From: Thamnidium elegans
Lineage: Eukaryota; Mucoromycota; Mucoromycetes; Mucorales; Mucoraceae
Reading direction: 5' to 3'
DNA length: 64,000 nucleotides
Assembly: GCA_025201345.1 (NCBI GenBank)
Contig: JAIXMG010000002.1
Location: forward strand, 1,426,001 to 1,490,000
Position numbers and translations under genes: made by a program. The notes under the pieces were generated by a model that had not been told where the DNA came from, searched no databases, and saw only the letters and a list, made by a program, of their open reading frames with translations. Position 1 is the stretch's first letter. Each line of letters starts with the position of its first letter. Shown in pieces: positions 1 to 10,173 of this stretch.

Positions 1-361
1 GTGGGGCTTCAGCCAAGTTATTGGCCTCAATAGCAGTTTGAATACCGGTACAACCAAAAGCTAATTCTTCAGAAATGATAGCACTATCCATAACACCTAA
101 ATCTAAACCACCATATTTGGCTTCGACATGTGTATTGACCAAACCGAGTTCCCATGCCTTCTTAATAATTTCGGTAGGGTATTTACCAGTTCTATCATGT
201 TCGGCTGCAACAGGAATAATCTCTTCACGGGTGAATTTACGAGCCATTTCTTGAATAGATTTTTGTTCTTCGTTTAATGAGAATGACATACCCAAGGGAG
301 AAGCTCCCGAAGAGTAACTACGGGCATTAGAACGAACAAGCTTGGGAATACTTCTCAACAT
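1..361 (-). CDS. ACADM: Medium-chain acyl-CoA dehydrogenase, N-terminal part (cut by window edge)
   Basis: The minus-strand frame opens with ATG at 361 and runs off the window start, giving about 120 residues. The first 20 or so residues are Arg/Ser-rich and lack acidic residues, as in a mitochondrial targeting peptide. Then come segments typical of the acyl-CoA dehydrogenase N-terminal domain: [43 protein letters not shown] and [20 protein letters not shown]. The last stretch closely resembles the medium-chain enzyme, as I recall the human protein, more than the short- or very-long-chain ones. The enzyme would carry out the FAD-dependent first step of beta-oxidation in the mitochondrial matrix. 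The catalytic glutamate and FAD-binding C-terminal half lie outside the window, so chain-length class is an inference. Confidence 0.9.
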   Translation of the reverse strand, partial: MLRSIPKLVRSNARSYSSGASPLGMSFSLNEEQKSIQEMARKFTREEIIPVAAEHDRTGKYPTEIIKKAWELGLVNTHVEAKYGGLDLGVMDSAIISEELAFGCTGIQTAIEANNLAEAP

Positions 362-499
362 TTTTTATATTGGTAAATAGACTTGTTTTAAAGGGAAAAA
401 GAATAATAATAAAAGTTAAAAAAGGGGAAAAAAAAAAAGGCGCACTCATCACGCTTTGTTTATAATTGCTCTCCCATCTCCTTTAACTCCGATTTCATG

Positions 500-600
500 T
501 GAAAAGTATCAAGCATGTGATCTTTACCGTCAAACTTTTTAATTATTTGTCATGTCGCACCAAAATATTCTTTCTTTTACACGGTACCGTAATCTTTAAT
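500..600. repeat. Left copy of a diverged direct repeat (about 90 bp)
   Basis: This stretch upstream of the acyl-CoA dehydrogenase gene matches 1879-1968 in the same orientation. Shared blocks include CAAGCATGTGATCTTT and AATTATTTGTCA; the left copy carries about 15 extra bases between them. The pair brackets the decayed gene at 600-1533. Because this copy lies just upstream of the 361 start codon, it may be promoter sequence that was duplicated. Confidence 0.7.
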
Positions 601-1533
601 GCATTTCTGTTAGCCACACATTAGCATACAAAGAGTATGAAGAGACTCTTCTTTTAAAGAAGGCACTCGGTCTTGTGAATGAAACTGGCTTCGGGGGAGC
701 CGATGTTTATTGAAAGTTGTGGAAGAGACCAACTGCAAAAGCCGAGAATTTATCTCGAGAGAAAACACTTCTTCCATACAGTCTAAGGATACGGTTCGGG
801 CTGTAGCAGATAAACACTCCATAGTTCTCTCTCAACACTACTTTTACATCTATAGTTTTTTGAGCGAGTTTACTGAAACAGAACATACGGGTTTGTGAGG
901 TCGTGTATTACTCCCTTGTGTATTCTGCTTCCAATTTTCACCGTATCTTCTAAATTCCTTTATTTTTTGAGTTAACACCAAGATCACAATCGTCAATAAA
1001 CATTATTGGTTCTGAATGACTTTCCGAACTACTTTCTATAGAGTGAAATAATTGTTAGTATTGCTAACAATGAGAACATTTTGAAGTAACCCTTTGAATC
1101 AATAACAAATTGTCTATCATCGGAACATTAAATACTTTTAGACGATTCGGTTCTAATCTCGATATGTTGGATCTAAGCTCTTTTTGAAGGGCCATCATAA
1201 AAATAACGAAGTACAGCAGCGTTTGATTAACGAATTTTAAATCTTCAGAACCATTCGTTGATGTTAGCAGCACCTTTTAATGGATTTTATCTTATCTGGT
1301 TTTCTACCCACCTGGCGTCTACATTCGTCAGAATTAACTTTGAACGAACCAAAAAATGAAAGTAAAGAGTCCTCGTTGGCATACTGATTAGCGTGCCTTT
1401 TTAAGAGCTCTTTTTGCTTATGGAACAGAACCAAGTGAAACTTGTATCTATTTATTCCTAATGGTATTGTTTCCATCATAGTTACCGATCCATTATCCGT
1501 ACCTGAAAAGGTAACCTCCTCGTTGACGGCCAT
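600..1533 (-). pseudogene. Decayed Fanzor/TnpB-like RuvC nuclease gene (Mucorales-expanded family)
   Basis: Three minus-strand fragments in different frames follow each other. The first (1533-1264) contains FSGTDNGSVTMMET, which looks like a RuvC-I motif with Asp in a G-x-D-x-G setting, followed by a helical region. A second frame covers 1273-1064. Around 1015-958 the reading SEPIMFIDDCDLGV and then NSKNKG appears, and around 880-840 a Cys-containing RMFCFSKLAQK that could be the remains of a zinc ribbon. This order recalls a protein family abundant in Mucorales that I remember as having a RuvC-like fold plus zinc ribbon, related to Fanzor/TnpB. Several stops and frameshifts make it nonfunctional. 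The family call is from memory of its motifs; the decay is directly visible. Confidence 0.45.
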
Positions 1534-2326
1534 TACTCGAAGAAGAACTGTATCAGTTTGTACGAAAACAAAAAAACACGCAAAATAAAAGCATAAAATA
1601 AATGCAAAGTAATAAGTAAAAAGATTTGTTAAAAAAAGATGGAATAAATATAAGTGATAAAAAAGGATGATAAAATAGGTCTATTTAACTTATCATGGCG
1701 TAATATACTATTATTTGCTTCATAATACTCGTATTAATATGTCAGCGGATCATTTTTATTATAACTGTGTTCTAACTTGATTCACGCAAGATTCCTTTTC
1801 ATGCGGATAAAACGAAATTAAGTGAGCGTATAAAATACGTCTCACTTTTTGGGATTGGCCTTGTGGATAGACTATATATCAAAAGTGCCAAGCATGTGAT
1901 CTTTAATTATTTGTCACGTCGTACCGAAATATCCTTCCTTTTACCAATGGCTGGTAATCCTTTTTATAAGCGATAGCTAATAAAAACAGGGATAAGTGGT
2001 ATAGGTACTAGTCGCCCTTTTTTATTATTATTATCTTGACATATTCTATATCTTTATGGGCCTTGGTTTTTATTTTACTTTTTTTTAAAAAAAAGAGAAA
2101 CGAACAAAAAGGCTTCTTAAAACTATTATATAATATAAGAGTCTTTTATTTGAAATACGATTTCGTATAATCTATCCTTTTTTTTTTTTGAAATATATTT
2201 ATTTTGAAGTAAAACGGGTCGAAAACAAACATTTTTCGACATTAAACTGAGTATAATAACAAGAAGATGATTATAAAATATACAGTTTTATTTTTTGAAG
2301 TAGGTTATTAAATATAAAAAAATGAT
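1534..2326. other. Gene-free AT-rich spacer
   Basis: No convincing coding frame. It contains the right copy of the direct repeat (1879-1968) and several A/T runs. The part next to 2327 is the 3' flank of the secreted LysM protein gene. Confidence 0.6.
1879..1968. repeat. Right copy of the diverged direct repeat
   Basis: Partner of 500-600, same orientation. The copies share CAAGCATGTGATCTTT, then AATTATTTGTCA, a CGTCG/TGTCG block, and AAATAT followed by a CTTTTAC end. Scattered substitutions show the duplication is not recent. Confidence 0.7.
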
Positions 2327-3996
2327 TTAAAGAGCAGGAACGACACGATCGCAACCATAGGCACTTCTACCAGCATTACAATCAGAATAAGTTTCACAAC
2401 AACGAATACAAAAATCACCGGTATTAGGTTCAATCAAGGAAACGTAGTAAGGGTACCCAGCACAAGTAGATTTAGGAGGAGACCCAGCACCATGGTTATC
2501 GTATTGTCCGCCTTCATCCTTGGTGCTTAAACCATAGGCAGCAACGTTAATACTACCACGTACTTGGACAAATCCAGCAGCAGAGTTAGTTTGGTAAGTA
2601 GCTTTGGTAACAAATCCAGAAGGTAAAAGACCGGCGCCAGGAGCATTGATATTAGGCTTGGTACAGAAAGAAACAGCATACTTTTCAGAAGAAGCGATAG
2701 CATCTACATCTTGCTTGCCTCCATTGTTAGCCTTGTTACCAGGAGAAGGAGGTAAAAAAAGACAGAAATCTTTGCTGGAACTGATTTGAACGGTTAATCC
2801 AGTAGGAACACCTGTAGCAGCAGCAGTAGTTTTGGTAGAAGTAGTTTTAGTAGTAGTCTTGGTAATGGGGATAGCAGTAGTTTTAGTATTGACAGGTCCG
2901 TTACAAGAGCCGTTAATACAATCGTCTTGACAATCAGATTGGTCTTTGCAGCAGTATCCATTGTATCCATCTCCCTTTTTCAAGCCGAAAGATCCAGGGT
3001 AACAAGTACCAGATGTAACAGAGGTAGCAGTAGAAGCAGCAGAGGTAGCAGTAGCAGTGGGGTTCTTGACGGTCGTGGTCTTATGGTTTACAGGACCGTT
3101 ACAGGCACCGCTAATACAATCATCTTGACAATCAGATTGATTCTTACAGCAGTAACCGTTGTAACCATCACCTTGTCCTAAACTGTATGAACCGGCGTAA
3201 CAGCTAGTAGCGCTATGGTAAGATGTTTGTTGGGCAGGTCCGGTACCGGTAGGAACAATATCACATATATTGTTATAAGGGTCGAGTACGCATTGGTTGT
3301 TGGCAAGGTTACAACAACTAGAGATAAAAAAAAGGGGAGGGGGGAGTTTAGTATAATCGCCATAGAAATATTATAATATGTAAAAGTTTACCGAGCACCA
3401 GCGCAATCATCATTAGAAGTACACTGAGAACCAGCAAGAATAAGAACAGTGGTAGTAGCAGCAGCAGATGAAGTGGTCTTGGTAGAGCTAGAGCCACTAG
3501 CAGTAGTAGTGCCAACAGCAATAACGCTTGACTGAGTTTTGGGAGCGCTAAAAAAATATAATTTAAATATGTGTATTTTTTTTTAGAACTCACACAAACA
3601 AAAAAATGTTACCTAAGACAAAGGATTTGATCAATGTACAGATTAGTACATCCAGCATTGACTAAAAAAGAGACGGGGGAAAAAAAAAGTGAGATTATTT
3701 TACTTTATAAAATAAATAAATAATATCAAAACACTTACTGGAAGGATTCCATTTTTTTATTTTACTGGTATAGATATTAAAATTTTTACCAATCTTACTA
3801 CACTAAATATAATAAAACGAAATAAATAAATGAATAAGTAAATAATAGTTTTTATTTCGCTTACGGTATCGCCATTTTGAACAATATAAGTAGTTTGACA
3901 GGAAACAGTGTAAGTAAGAACACTGTTCTTGGTAGAAGAGGCAAGGACAGTAGATGTAAGTGCTGTAGCAGCAGCAATAAGTGACAAGACACGCAT
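2327..3996 (-). CDS. Secreted LysM protein with tandem Cys-rich modules
   Basis: Five exons on the minus strand (3996-3865, 3802-3739, 3661-3613, 3547-3392, 3317-2327) join in frame to 463 residues. A signal peptide (about residues 1-19, MRVLSLIAAATALTSTVLA) is followed by one LysM domain (about 29-81) with YIVQNGDTCSKI, KKWNPSINAGC and NLYIDQILCL, split over three exons. Then come a Ser/Thr/Ala-rich linker, a Cys-rich stretch, and two copies of a module (about 182-209 and 248-275) carrying GDGYNGYCCK, QSDCQDDC and CNGPVN. Thr-rich spacers lead to a C-terminal domain of about 150 residues with paired cysteines that I know only as a recurrent fungal secreted domain. LysM suggests binding of chitin or N-acetylglucosamine oligomers in the wall or outside the cell. 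Lectin, wall protein or effector roles are all possible. Confidence 0.8.
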
Positions 3997-4144
3997 ATAA
4001 AAAAAGGAAAGGAAAGGAGTGAAGAATAGTGTAATAAAATGAACAAATTAGGCATATTTATATCAATATAGAAACATTCTATATTTTGGTCGATCAAGTC
4101 AAGATACTTAGTGAAGGTTATTTACACGAGGTCTTGGTAAAACC

Positions 4145-4176
<32 letters not shown>

Positions 4177-4234
4177 AAAAATGGTAAAATTACAACTATT
4201 TTGTTTATTTATACATGTTCAAGTATAAATAGCT

Positions 4235-4901
4235 TTACCACTTCATCGTATCTGGATGAAGTTTAAACTGTTGATAGTCTTGCATAACAAAGAAAGATAA
4301 CTCGGTTTCGTTTTCTAAAATTGTGAAGGGAGAGTTAATTAAAAGCCAATAGTTTGTGATTTTTCCGCTTACCAATTCCCTGCCATGCTAACACGGCGGT
4401 ATCATCTGCGAGAATCAACTTTTCATCATCCTCGATGTTTATAATTAAATTCATAGTCTAAAAAAAGATTATTTAATAACCATCTTTGGTATCTTTATAT
4501 ATATATATACCTTATGTCCGTGAGCAACTGTATAAACTTTAAGTGTATCTATTTTAATAAAAAAAAAAAGTATGTTTTATATTTAGTATAGCTCGTTTTT
4601 TTTATATATTTATATTACCAAATTTGACATTTAAATAGGGCTTCCAACCAGACTGTGAGTGAATTTCTAATGCAAACAACCATTAAAACTATTGGCTTAT
4701 TACAAGACTTTTTTTTTTTTTTTTTTTTTTACTTTCTACTACCATCTTCTTCAAGTCACCTACGGTACAGGTTTCGAGGTTAACGTGTTGAAGTACAAGG
4801 TTCTTACAAGTACGGTACTCGAAGTTTTTAATACAACGAATAGTTAAGGTAGCATCTGTAGTAGGCTTGGAAAGATTAGTAAGATCCTCGATTTCAGACA
4901 T
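4235..4901 (-). CDS. UPF0538 family protein (C2orf76-like)
   Basis: Five minus-strand exons (4901-4733, 4666-4619, 4548-4511, 4457-4373, 4314-4235) give 139 residues. The family signature is clear: TLTIRCIKNFEYRTCKNLVL near the N-terminus, then GWKPYLNVKF, DTLKVYTVAHGHK, a central IEDDEKLIL and the tail ENETELSFFVMQDYQQF. The protein ends in a Trp (KW), as in the animal protein. ATG at 4901 was chosen because the frame four codons further up begins with TTG. No biochemical function is established for the family. The small size and full match across all exons make the assignment firm although the role is unknown. Confidence 0.82.
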
Positions 4902-5280
4902 TTTTATAATCAAGTTTGCTTAAAGGAAAAAAAAAGAAGAAAAAAAAAAAAAAAAAAAAGACAACATAAAATAAATTAAACCCCAGCAATTACCTTTTTT
5001 TTTTTTTTTTTTTACGTACTTTTTACTCTTCAAAAAAAAACTTTACTTTTGATTAATTAACAAGATACACGTTAGTTTAATGGATACACTTAAAAAATAT
5101 CGAGTCACATGAAAGGGGAGAGAAAAAAAAAGGGAGTGTACGCGTGCCGCGTTGTACGCGTTAAGGCGTGTGGGAGTTCAAATGATGAATAAAAAAAAAA
5201 AAGAAATTGAAATTGTTTATCTCTCTCTTTTTTTTTTTTTTTTTTTTAAAAAAACAATTTTTTGTTGCTGCTGCTGCCAA

Positions 5281-6500
5281 ATGTCGTCATCACCTTCCAC
5301 AGAAAGAACCAGTAGTCCTTCTGCAACTACTAGCAGGTATAGTGAAAGATACAAAGCACTTTTAACCGAATCACCACCAAGAGAAAGTCTGCCAAAACCA
5401 GCTGAAAAACCAAATAAAACCAACGAAACCAAGATATTTAACGGTGAAAAATATTCAGCTTATGAGATTAAGAATGAGGATCGTGGAGAATGGAGACAAT
5501 CTACCACATCTGTCACTAAAGAAGTAGAACAAGTTGAAGTGAAAGAACCAACTAATAGTATACCTTCTCCTCAAGTAGTAACTGAAAAGAAAAGAAGTGT
5601 ACCTGGTTATATGCAATCAACATCGTCTTTTTCCAATAAACTTCTTCCTTCTAAAGAAAAGCGTAATGTATTGGGACCTCGTTCTCGCGGTGGTATTAAC
5701 GTAAAGTAGATTAACAAAATATTTTTACTATAATTATTATCTAACAATATATATATATCTATATATAACATAGAAACGTGTTGGTACATCTAAAGTTCCA
5801 CGATACCAGTCTACTACAAGTATTAATGCAATTGAAGATATCCAATCTGAAATGAGCTCAGATGATAAATATGTATCGATGGCAGCACGCATTAAATTAT
5901 TCGAAAAGGGACTTGGAAATGGATCAAACAAACGAGTACCTGTTGTACGTATACATATAATAATAATATAATAATAATAGATGTAATAACACTGTACAAT
6001 GTTAAATAGACACCTCGACAGTCTTCTTCGACATCTACTATATCTTCTCAAGGTACTCCTGTTCCAGTAAAACGAAATCTTGCTCCTGAGACTAAACCAT
6101 CATCCGCTACACCTAGTTATTTACGAAAGGTAGTAATATATGTACAATATATAAATATATATAAGCAGGACTAAAATGTATTTATAATAGACCGTAGCTT
6201 CTGAGACCAAATCCACCAAACGAAAGGTACAAACTAAAAAAAAAAAAAAATATGCAGCAATATAAAAAAAAAAGAGAATAATTATATTTATTCAATAGAC
6301 AAGCAGCGACTTTAAGGAAAAATTAAACTTGTGGAAGGGAAAGGATAAGTTGACTTCTAATGCAAATAGTGTTAAAAAAGGCTTAAAAAGAAAGGTAGGA
6401 AGAAAAAAGGAAAAAAAAAGACTTGCATTAATAATTTTTTTGTACACAGAGTGAACAAAACATCTTACCCATCCAATCCAAGCATTCAAAGCATAAGTAA
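5281..6500 (+). CDS. Basic, low-complexity protein of unknown function
   Basis: Six exons (5281-5700, 5774-5944, 6010-6129, 6191-6226, 6299-6394, 6450-6500), all phase 0, give 297 residues. The protein is rich in Ser, Thr, Lys and Pro and looks disordered, with a conserved-looking core YVSMAARIKLFEKGLG near the middle and repeated basic endings at exon borders (RK, KRK, KKGLKRK). ATG at 5281 follows a pyrimidine/CTG-rich leader. I do not recognise the family. The Ser-Pro/Thr-Pro sites and basic patches would fit a nuclear or microtubule-associated protein, but this is speculation. All introns fall exactly between codons, so exon skipping would keep the frame. Confidence 0.65.
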
Positions 6501-6712
6501 ACCAATAAAACTCTTTTTTTTTAAAAAAAAGGAATAACAGTCAAAAACGCCACACACTTTTTTTCTTCTTGACGAGCTGTAAAATATAATAAAAAAAAAA
6601 AAAAAAAAAAAAAAGTCTTAGGAGGGGGAATTAGAAGTCAACAAAAAGTTTTTTTTTATATTTTCTCACTTATTTTAGAACCTCTTCTCTTTCTTTAAAT
6701 AAAATAAGTTCA

Positions 6713-8416
6713 ATGGTAAAATAAAATAAATAAATAATAATAATAAAAGCAACCCCAACTAAACATATAGATATTAGGTCAACTACGTTTTGTTCGAGAC
6801 AGCTTCTGGCTATTCTCTTTTTGAGCGCCTTCAATCTGAAGAGATCGGATCCAAGTTGGAATCTGTTCAAAACTCCATCACTGATCTCTCCAAGTTCAGT
6901 AAGATGCTTAAGCTCAAGTCTTTCGCTCCTTTCAAGAGTGCTGCTGATGCTTTAGAGAACGCTAACGATGTTTCTGAAGGTAAAAAAAATATTTTCTTAA
7001 AAAATAACGAGGAAAATTTTTTTATTTTTTTTTTTTTGGCATGTGTCAAATTTTTATTAACAATTTTTTTTTTATATAATTGCAGGTATTGTTAATGCCT
7101 CCTTAAAGGCTTTCTTGGAAATGAACCTTCCCAAGGCTGATAAGAAGTCTAAGCTTGTTCTTGGTGTCGGTGAAAAGAATTTAGCTGGTGCTATTAAGAG
7201 TGAGATCAAGGTTGAATGTGTCTCCGATGAAATGGTTCAAGAATTGATCCGTGGTATTCGTCTTTGGGCCGACAAGTTGTTGGGTCAATTAAAGACCGGT
7301 GATTTAGAAAAGGCTCAACTCGGTCTTGGTCACAGTTACTCTCGTTGTAAGGTCAAGTTCAATGTTAACCGTGCCGATAACATGATCATTCAAGCTATTG
7401 CTTTATTGGATCAAATGGACAAGGATGTCAACACCTTTGCCATGCGTGTCAAGTAAATATAATATATACATGTACAACAACAAAAGTTCTTTTTTTTTTA
7501 TTAACCTACTTCTCTTTTTTTAAATAGAGAGTGGTATTCTTGGCATTTCCCTGAAATGGTCAAAATTGTTAGCGATAACTACAAATATGCCAAACTTATC
7601 AAGGTAGTCAAGAACAAGTCTGACCTTTCCGAAGAAAACATTGAAGCTATGGCTGAAATTGTTGATGGTGATGAGACCATTGCTCAACAAATCTTAGATG
7701 CTGCTCGTGCTTCTATGGGTACTGATATCTCTCCTATTGATATGATTAACATTCAAAACTTTGCTGATCGTGTTATCAGTCTTGCTGAATACCGTAAGAA
7801 GCTTCACGGTTATCTTATTACCAAGATGAACTATGTTGCTCCTAACTTGGCTGCTTTAATTGGTGAAGTTGTCGGTGCTCGTTTAATTTCTCAAGCTGGT
7901 TCTTTAACCAATTTGGCTAAATACCCTGCTTCCACTCTTCAAATTTTAGGTGCTGAAAAGGCCCTTTTCAGAGCTTTGAAGACTAAGGGTAACACACCCA
8001 AGTATGGTTTGATCTATCATTCTTCTTTCATTGGTCGTGCTGGTCAAAAGAACAAGGGTAGAATCTCTCGTTATCTTGCTAATAAGTGTACAGTTGCTTC
8101 TCGTATTGATTGTTTCTCTGATAACCCTACTGATAAGTTCGGTCAAGCTCTTAAGAAGCAAGTTGAAGAACGTCTTCAATTCTTTGACTCTGGTGCTCTT
8201 CCTGAAAAGAACATTGATGTCATGAAGAAGGTTATCAACGATTTGGATTTAGAGGATGATGCACCCATTGCTGTTGTTGGTGAAAAGAGAGCTCGCGCTG
8301 AAGATGATGAAGAAGATAGTGCTCCCAAGAAGGCAAAGAAGGAGAAGAAGGAAAAGAAGGAAAAGAAGGAGAAAAAGGAAAAGAAGGAGAAAAAGGAAAA
8401 GAAGAACAAGGATTAA
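6713..8416 (+). CDS. NOP56: Nucleolar protein 56, box C/D snoRNP core subunit
   Basis: Four coding exons (6713-6715, 6778-6979, 7086-7452, 7528-8416) give 486 residues. The first coding exon is only the ATG; splicing yields [13 protein letters not shown], the expected Nop56 start. The NOP5NT domain is followed by a coiled coil and the Nop domain with [57 protein letters not shown] and [13 protein letters not shown]. The C-terminal tail from about residue 435 is a KKEKKEKKE repeat, typical of Nop56/Nop58. The tail type and N-terminus fit Nop56 better than Nop58. It acts in the nucleolus with fibrillarin in 2'-O-methylation of pre-rRNA. I saw no clear C/D box snoRNA in its introns. Confidence 0.97.
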
Positions 8417-9281
8417 AAAACAAAGAAGCATACACACTCAAAAGAAAAAAAAACATTAAAATAGATAATAATTTAACTCTTTAAAAAACGTCTATTTTTC
8501 TTTACTTTTTTTTTTACCTAGTATTATTTCCTTTCACTTTTTTACAATTTCACTCGCACACAAAATTTATTCTCTCTTAACTCACACACCTCACCATTTT
8601 ATTTCTTTAACAACTCTCTCTTTTTTCACTCACCCGCATGTTCATATCGAATCCTTTTTTTTGTTTAATATATAAATTGCTGCTACTTTCTGTTGTACCA
8701 TAATTATAAGCCACTTTTTTTTTTTTAATTTTTGACAGCTATTTTTTTGTTTTTTTTTAAAGGTCGTACCTAAAATATGTCACACGTTGCACCTAGCAAC
8801 GGAATATCTATCAGTCATAACTGCAATTCTCGCTCACTCGCTCACGCATTCACTCACCCTATATATTTTTATATATATATATATATTACATATATATAGA
8901 CATATACGCAAGTGAGTGAATACGCTTTGTTATAATGACACTTTAAATAAACATTGCAATTTGCATCAAAAATATATTTCTTTCTTTCTTTTTTCTGTCA
9001 GTTTCCCTCAATTACTTGTTTACTAACTAATATATTAATACATATATGCATATATGCAACCAGATTTAAAACTATATTGTAAGCATGACCCATAAAATTA
9101 CATTTTCTTGCTTTGCTTTAAAAGCGGGCTTTGAAAAAGGTAGAAAGTGTGCGGGCGGTAATCGTTAAATACGAAATTGGTGTTGATACGATAAACCTTC
9201 TCTTTATAACAACGTAAGATACTCAACCATAGATGTAAATCCATCCATCCAAAGCCCTAACCACTTGTTATTTAGTATAAA
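8417..9281. other. Intergenic region between NOP56 and RPL12
   Basis: AT-rich spacer without a credible gene. It holds pyrimidine tracts, TA runs near 8870-8900 and a hairpin at 8841-8933. The part just before 9282 (AAATG context) is the RPL12 promoter and leader. Confidence 0.6.
8841..8933. repeat. Inverted repeat with AT-rich loop
   Basis: The left arm CGCATTCACTCACC and the right arm GTGAGTGAATACGC are near-perfect reverse complements, separated by about 65 bases made mostly of TA/AT runs. It could form a cruciform in DNA or a hairpin in a transcript. Confidence 0.6.
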
Positions 9282-10173
9282 ATGCCTCCTAAGTTCGATC
9301 CCTCTGAGGTTAAGATTATCTACCTCCGTGCTACTGGGTAAAGTCGATTTTTTTTTATTTTATTTTTAAAGATGTACACCTACACACACAGACACATTTT
9401 GAAAATTGGAATTTTATAATATACTGGATTCAGTCTACCCAATTTTTAAAAATGGAAAAAAAAAATATTCAACACGATTAGAATATATTTATTAATGCAA
9501 TTCAATTCTTTTTTTTTCTTTTACAAAATAGTGGTGAAGTTGGTGCTTCATCTGCTCTTGGTAATTACAAAAAACAATCTCAAACTAGATGACACGAAGT
9601 ATATTGATAAATTATTTTTTTTAAAATAGCTCCCAAGATCGGTCCTCTTGGTTTGTCTCCCAAGAAGGTTGGTGAAGATATTGCCAAGGGTACTAAGGAC
9701 TGGAAGGGTCTTCGTGTCACTGTTCAATTGACCATTCAAAACCGTCAAGCTCAAGTTTCCGTTGTCCCCTCCGCTTCTTCTTTAGTCATCAAGGCTCTTA
9801 AGGAACCCCTCCGTGACCGTAAGAAGGAGAAGAACAGTAAGTATAATGCGAAGCACGAACAATAAGGATGGGATATTAATTTTTCTTTTTCTTTAAAAAA
9901 AAGTCAAGCACTCCGGTAACGTTGCTCTTGAGGATATCATCGAAATTGCTCGTACCATGCGTTTCAAGTCTTTGGCTCGTGAACTCTCTGGTACTGTCAA
10001 GGAAATTCTTGGTACCGCTTTCTCTGTCGGTTGTACCGTCGATGGTCAAAACCCCAAGGATCTTTGTCATGCTATTGATGCTGGTGAAGTTGAGATCCCT
10101 GTAAGTACTTTTAATACATCTATATATGAATTAGTTTACTAACATATTTTCTTTTTATTTGCAGGAGAAATAA
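9282..10173 (+). CDS. RPL12: 60S ribosomal protein L12 (uL11)
   Basis: Five exons (9282-9337, 9532-9560, 9630-9836, 9904-10100, 10165-10173) give 165 residues, the usual eukaryotic length. Diagnostic segments are [58 protein letters not shown] and [16 protein letters not shown]. The protein binds the GTPase-associated centre of 25S rRNA at the base of the ribosomal stalk. The last coding exon adds only Glu-Lys and the stop (9 nt), and exon 2 is just 29 nt. The multi-intron structure suits a highly expressed fungal ribosomal protein gene. Codon use here (GGT, AAG, CTT) is visibly more biased than in most neighbours. Confidence 0.98.

Noticed and set aside
5062..5180. tRNA-like A box (TTAGTTTAATGG) and distant AGTTCAAAT
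   Set aside because: Spacing of about 110 bases is too long and no acceptor stem can be drawn.
8176..8459. Several Ser/Phe-rich and Arg-rich frames over the NOP56 tail
   Set aside because: Shadows of the Lys/Glu repeat that encodes the NOP56 C-terminus.
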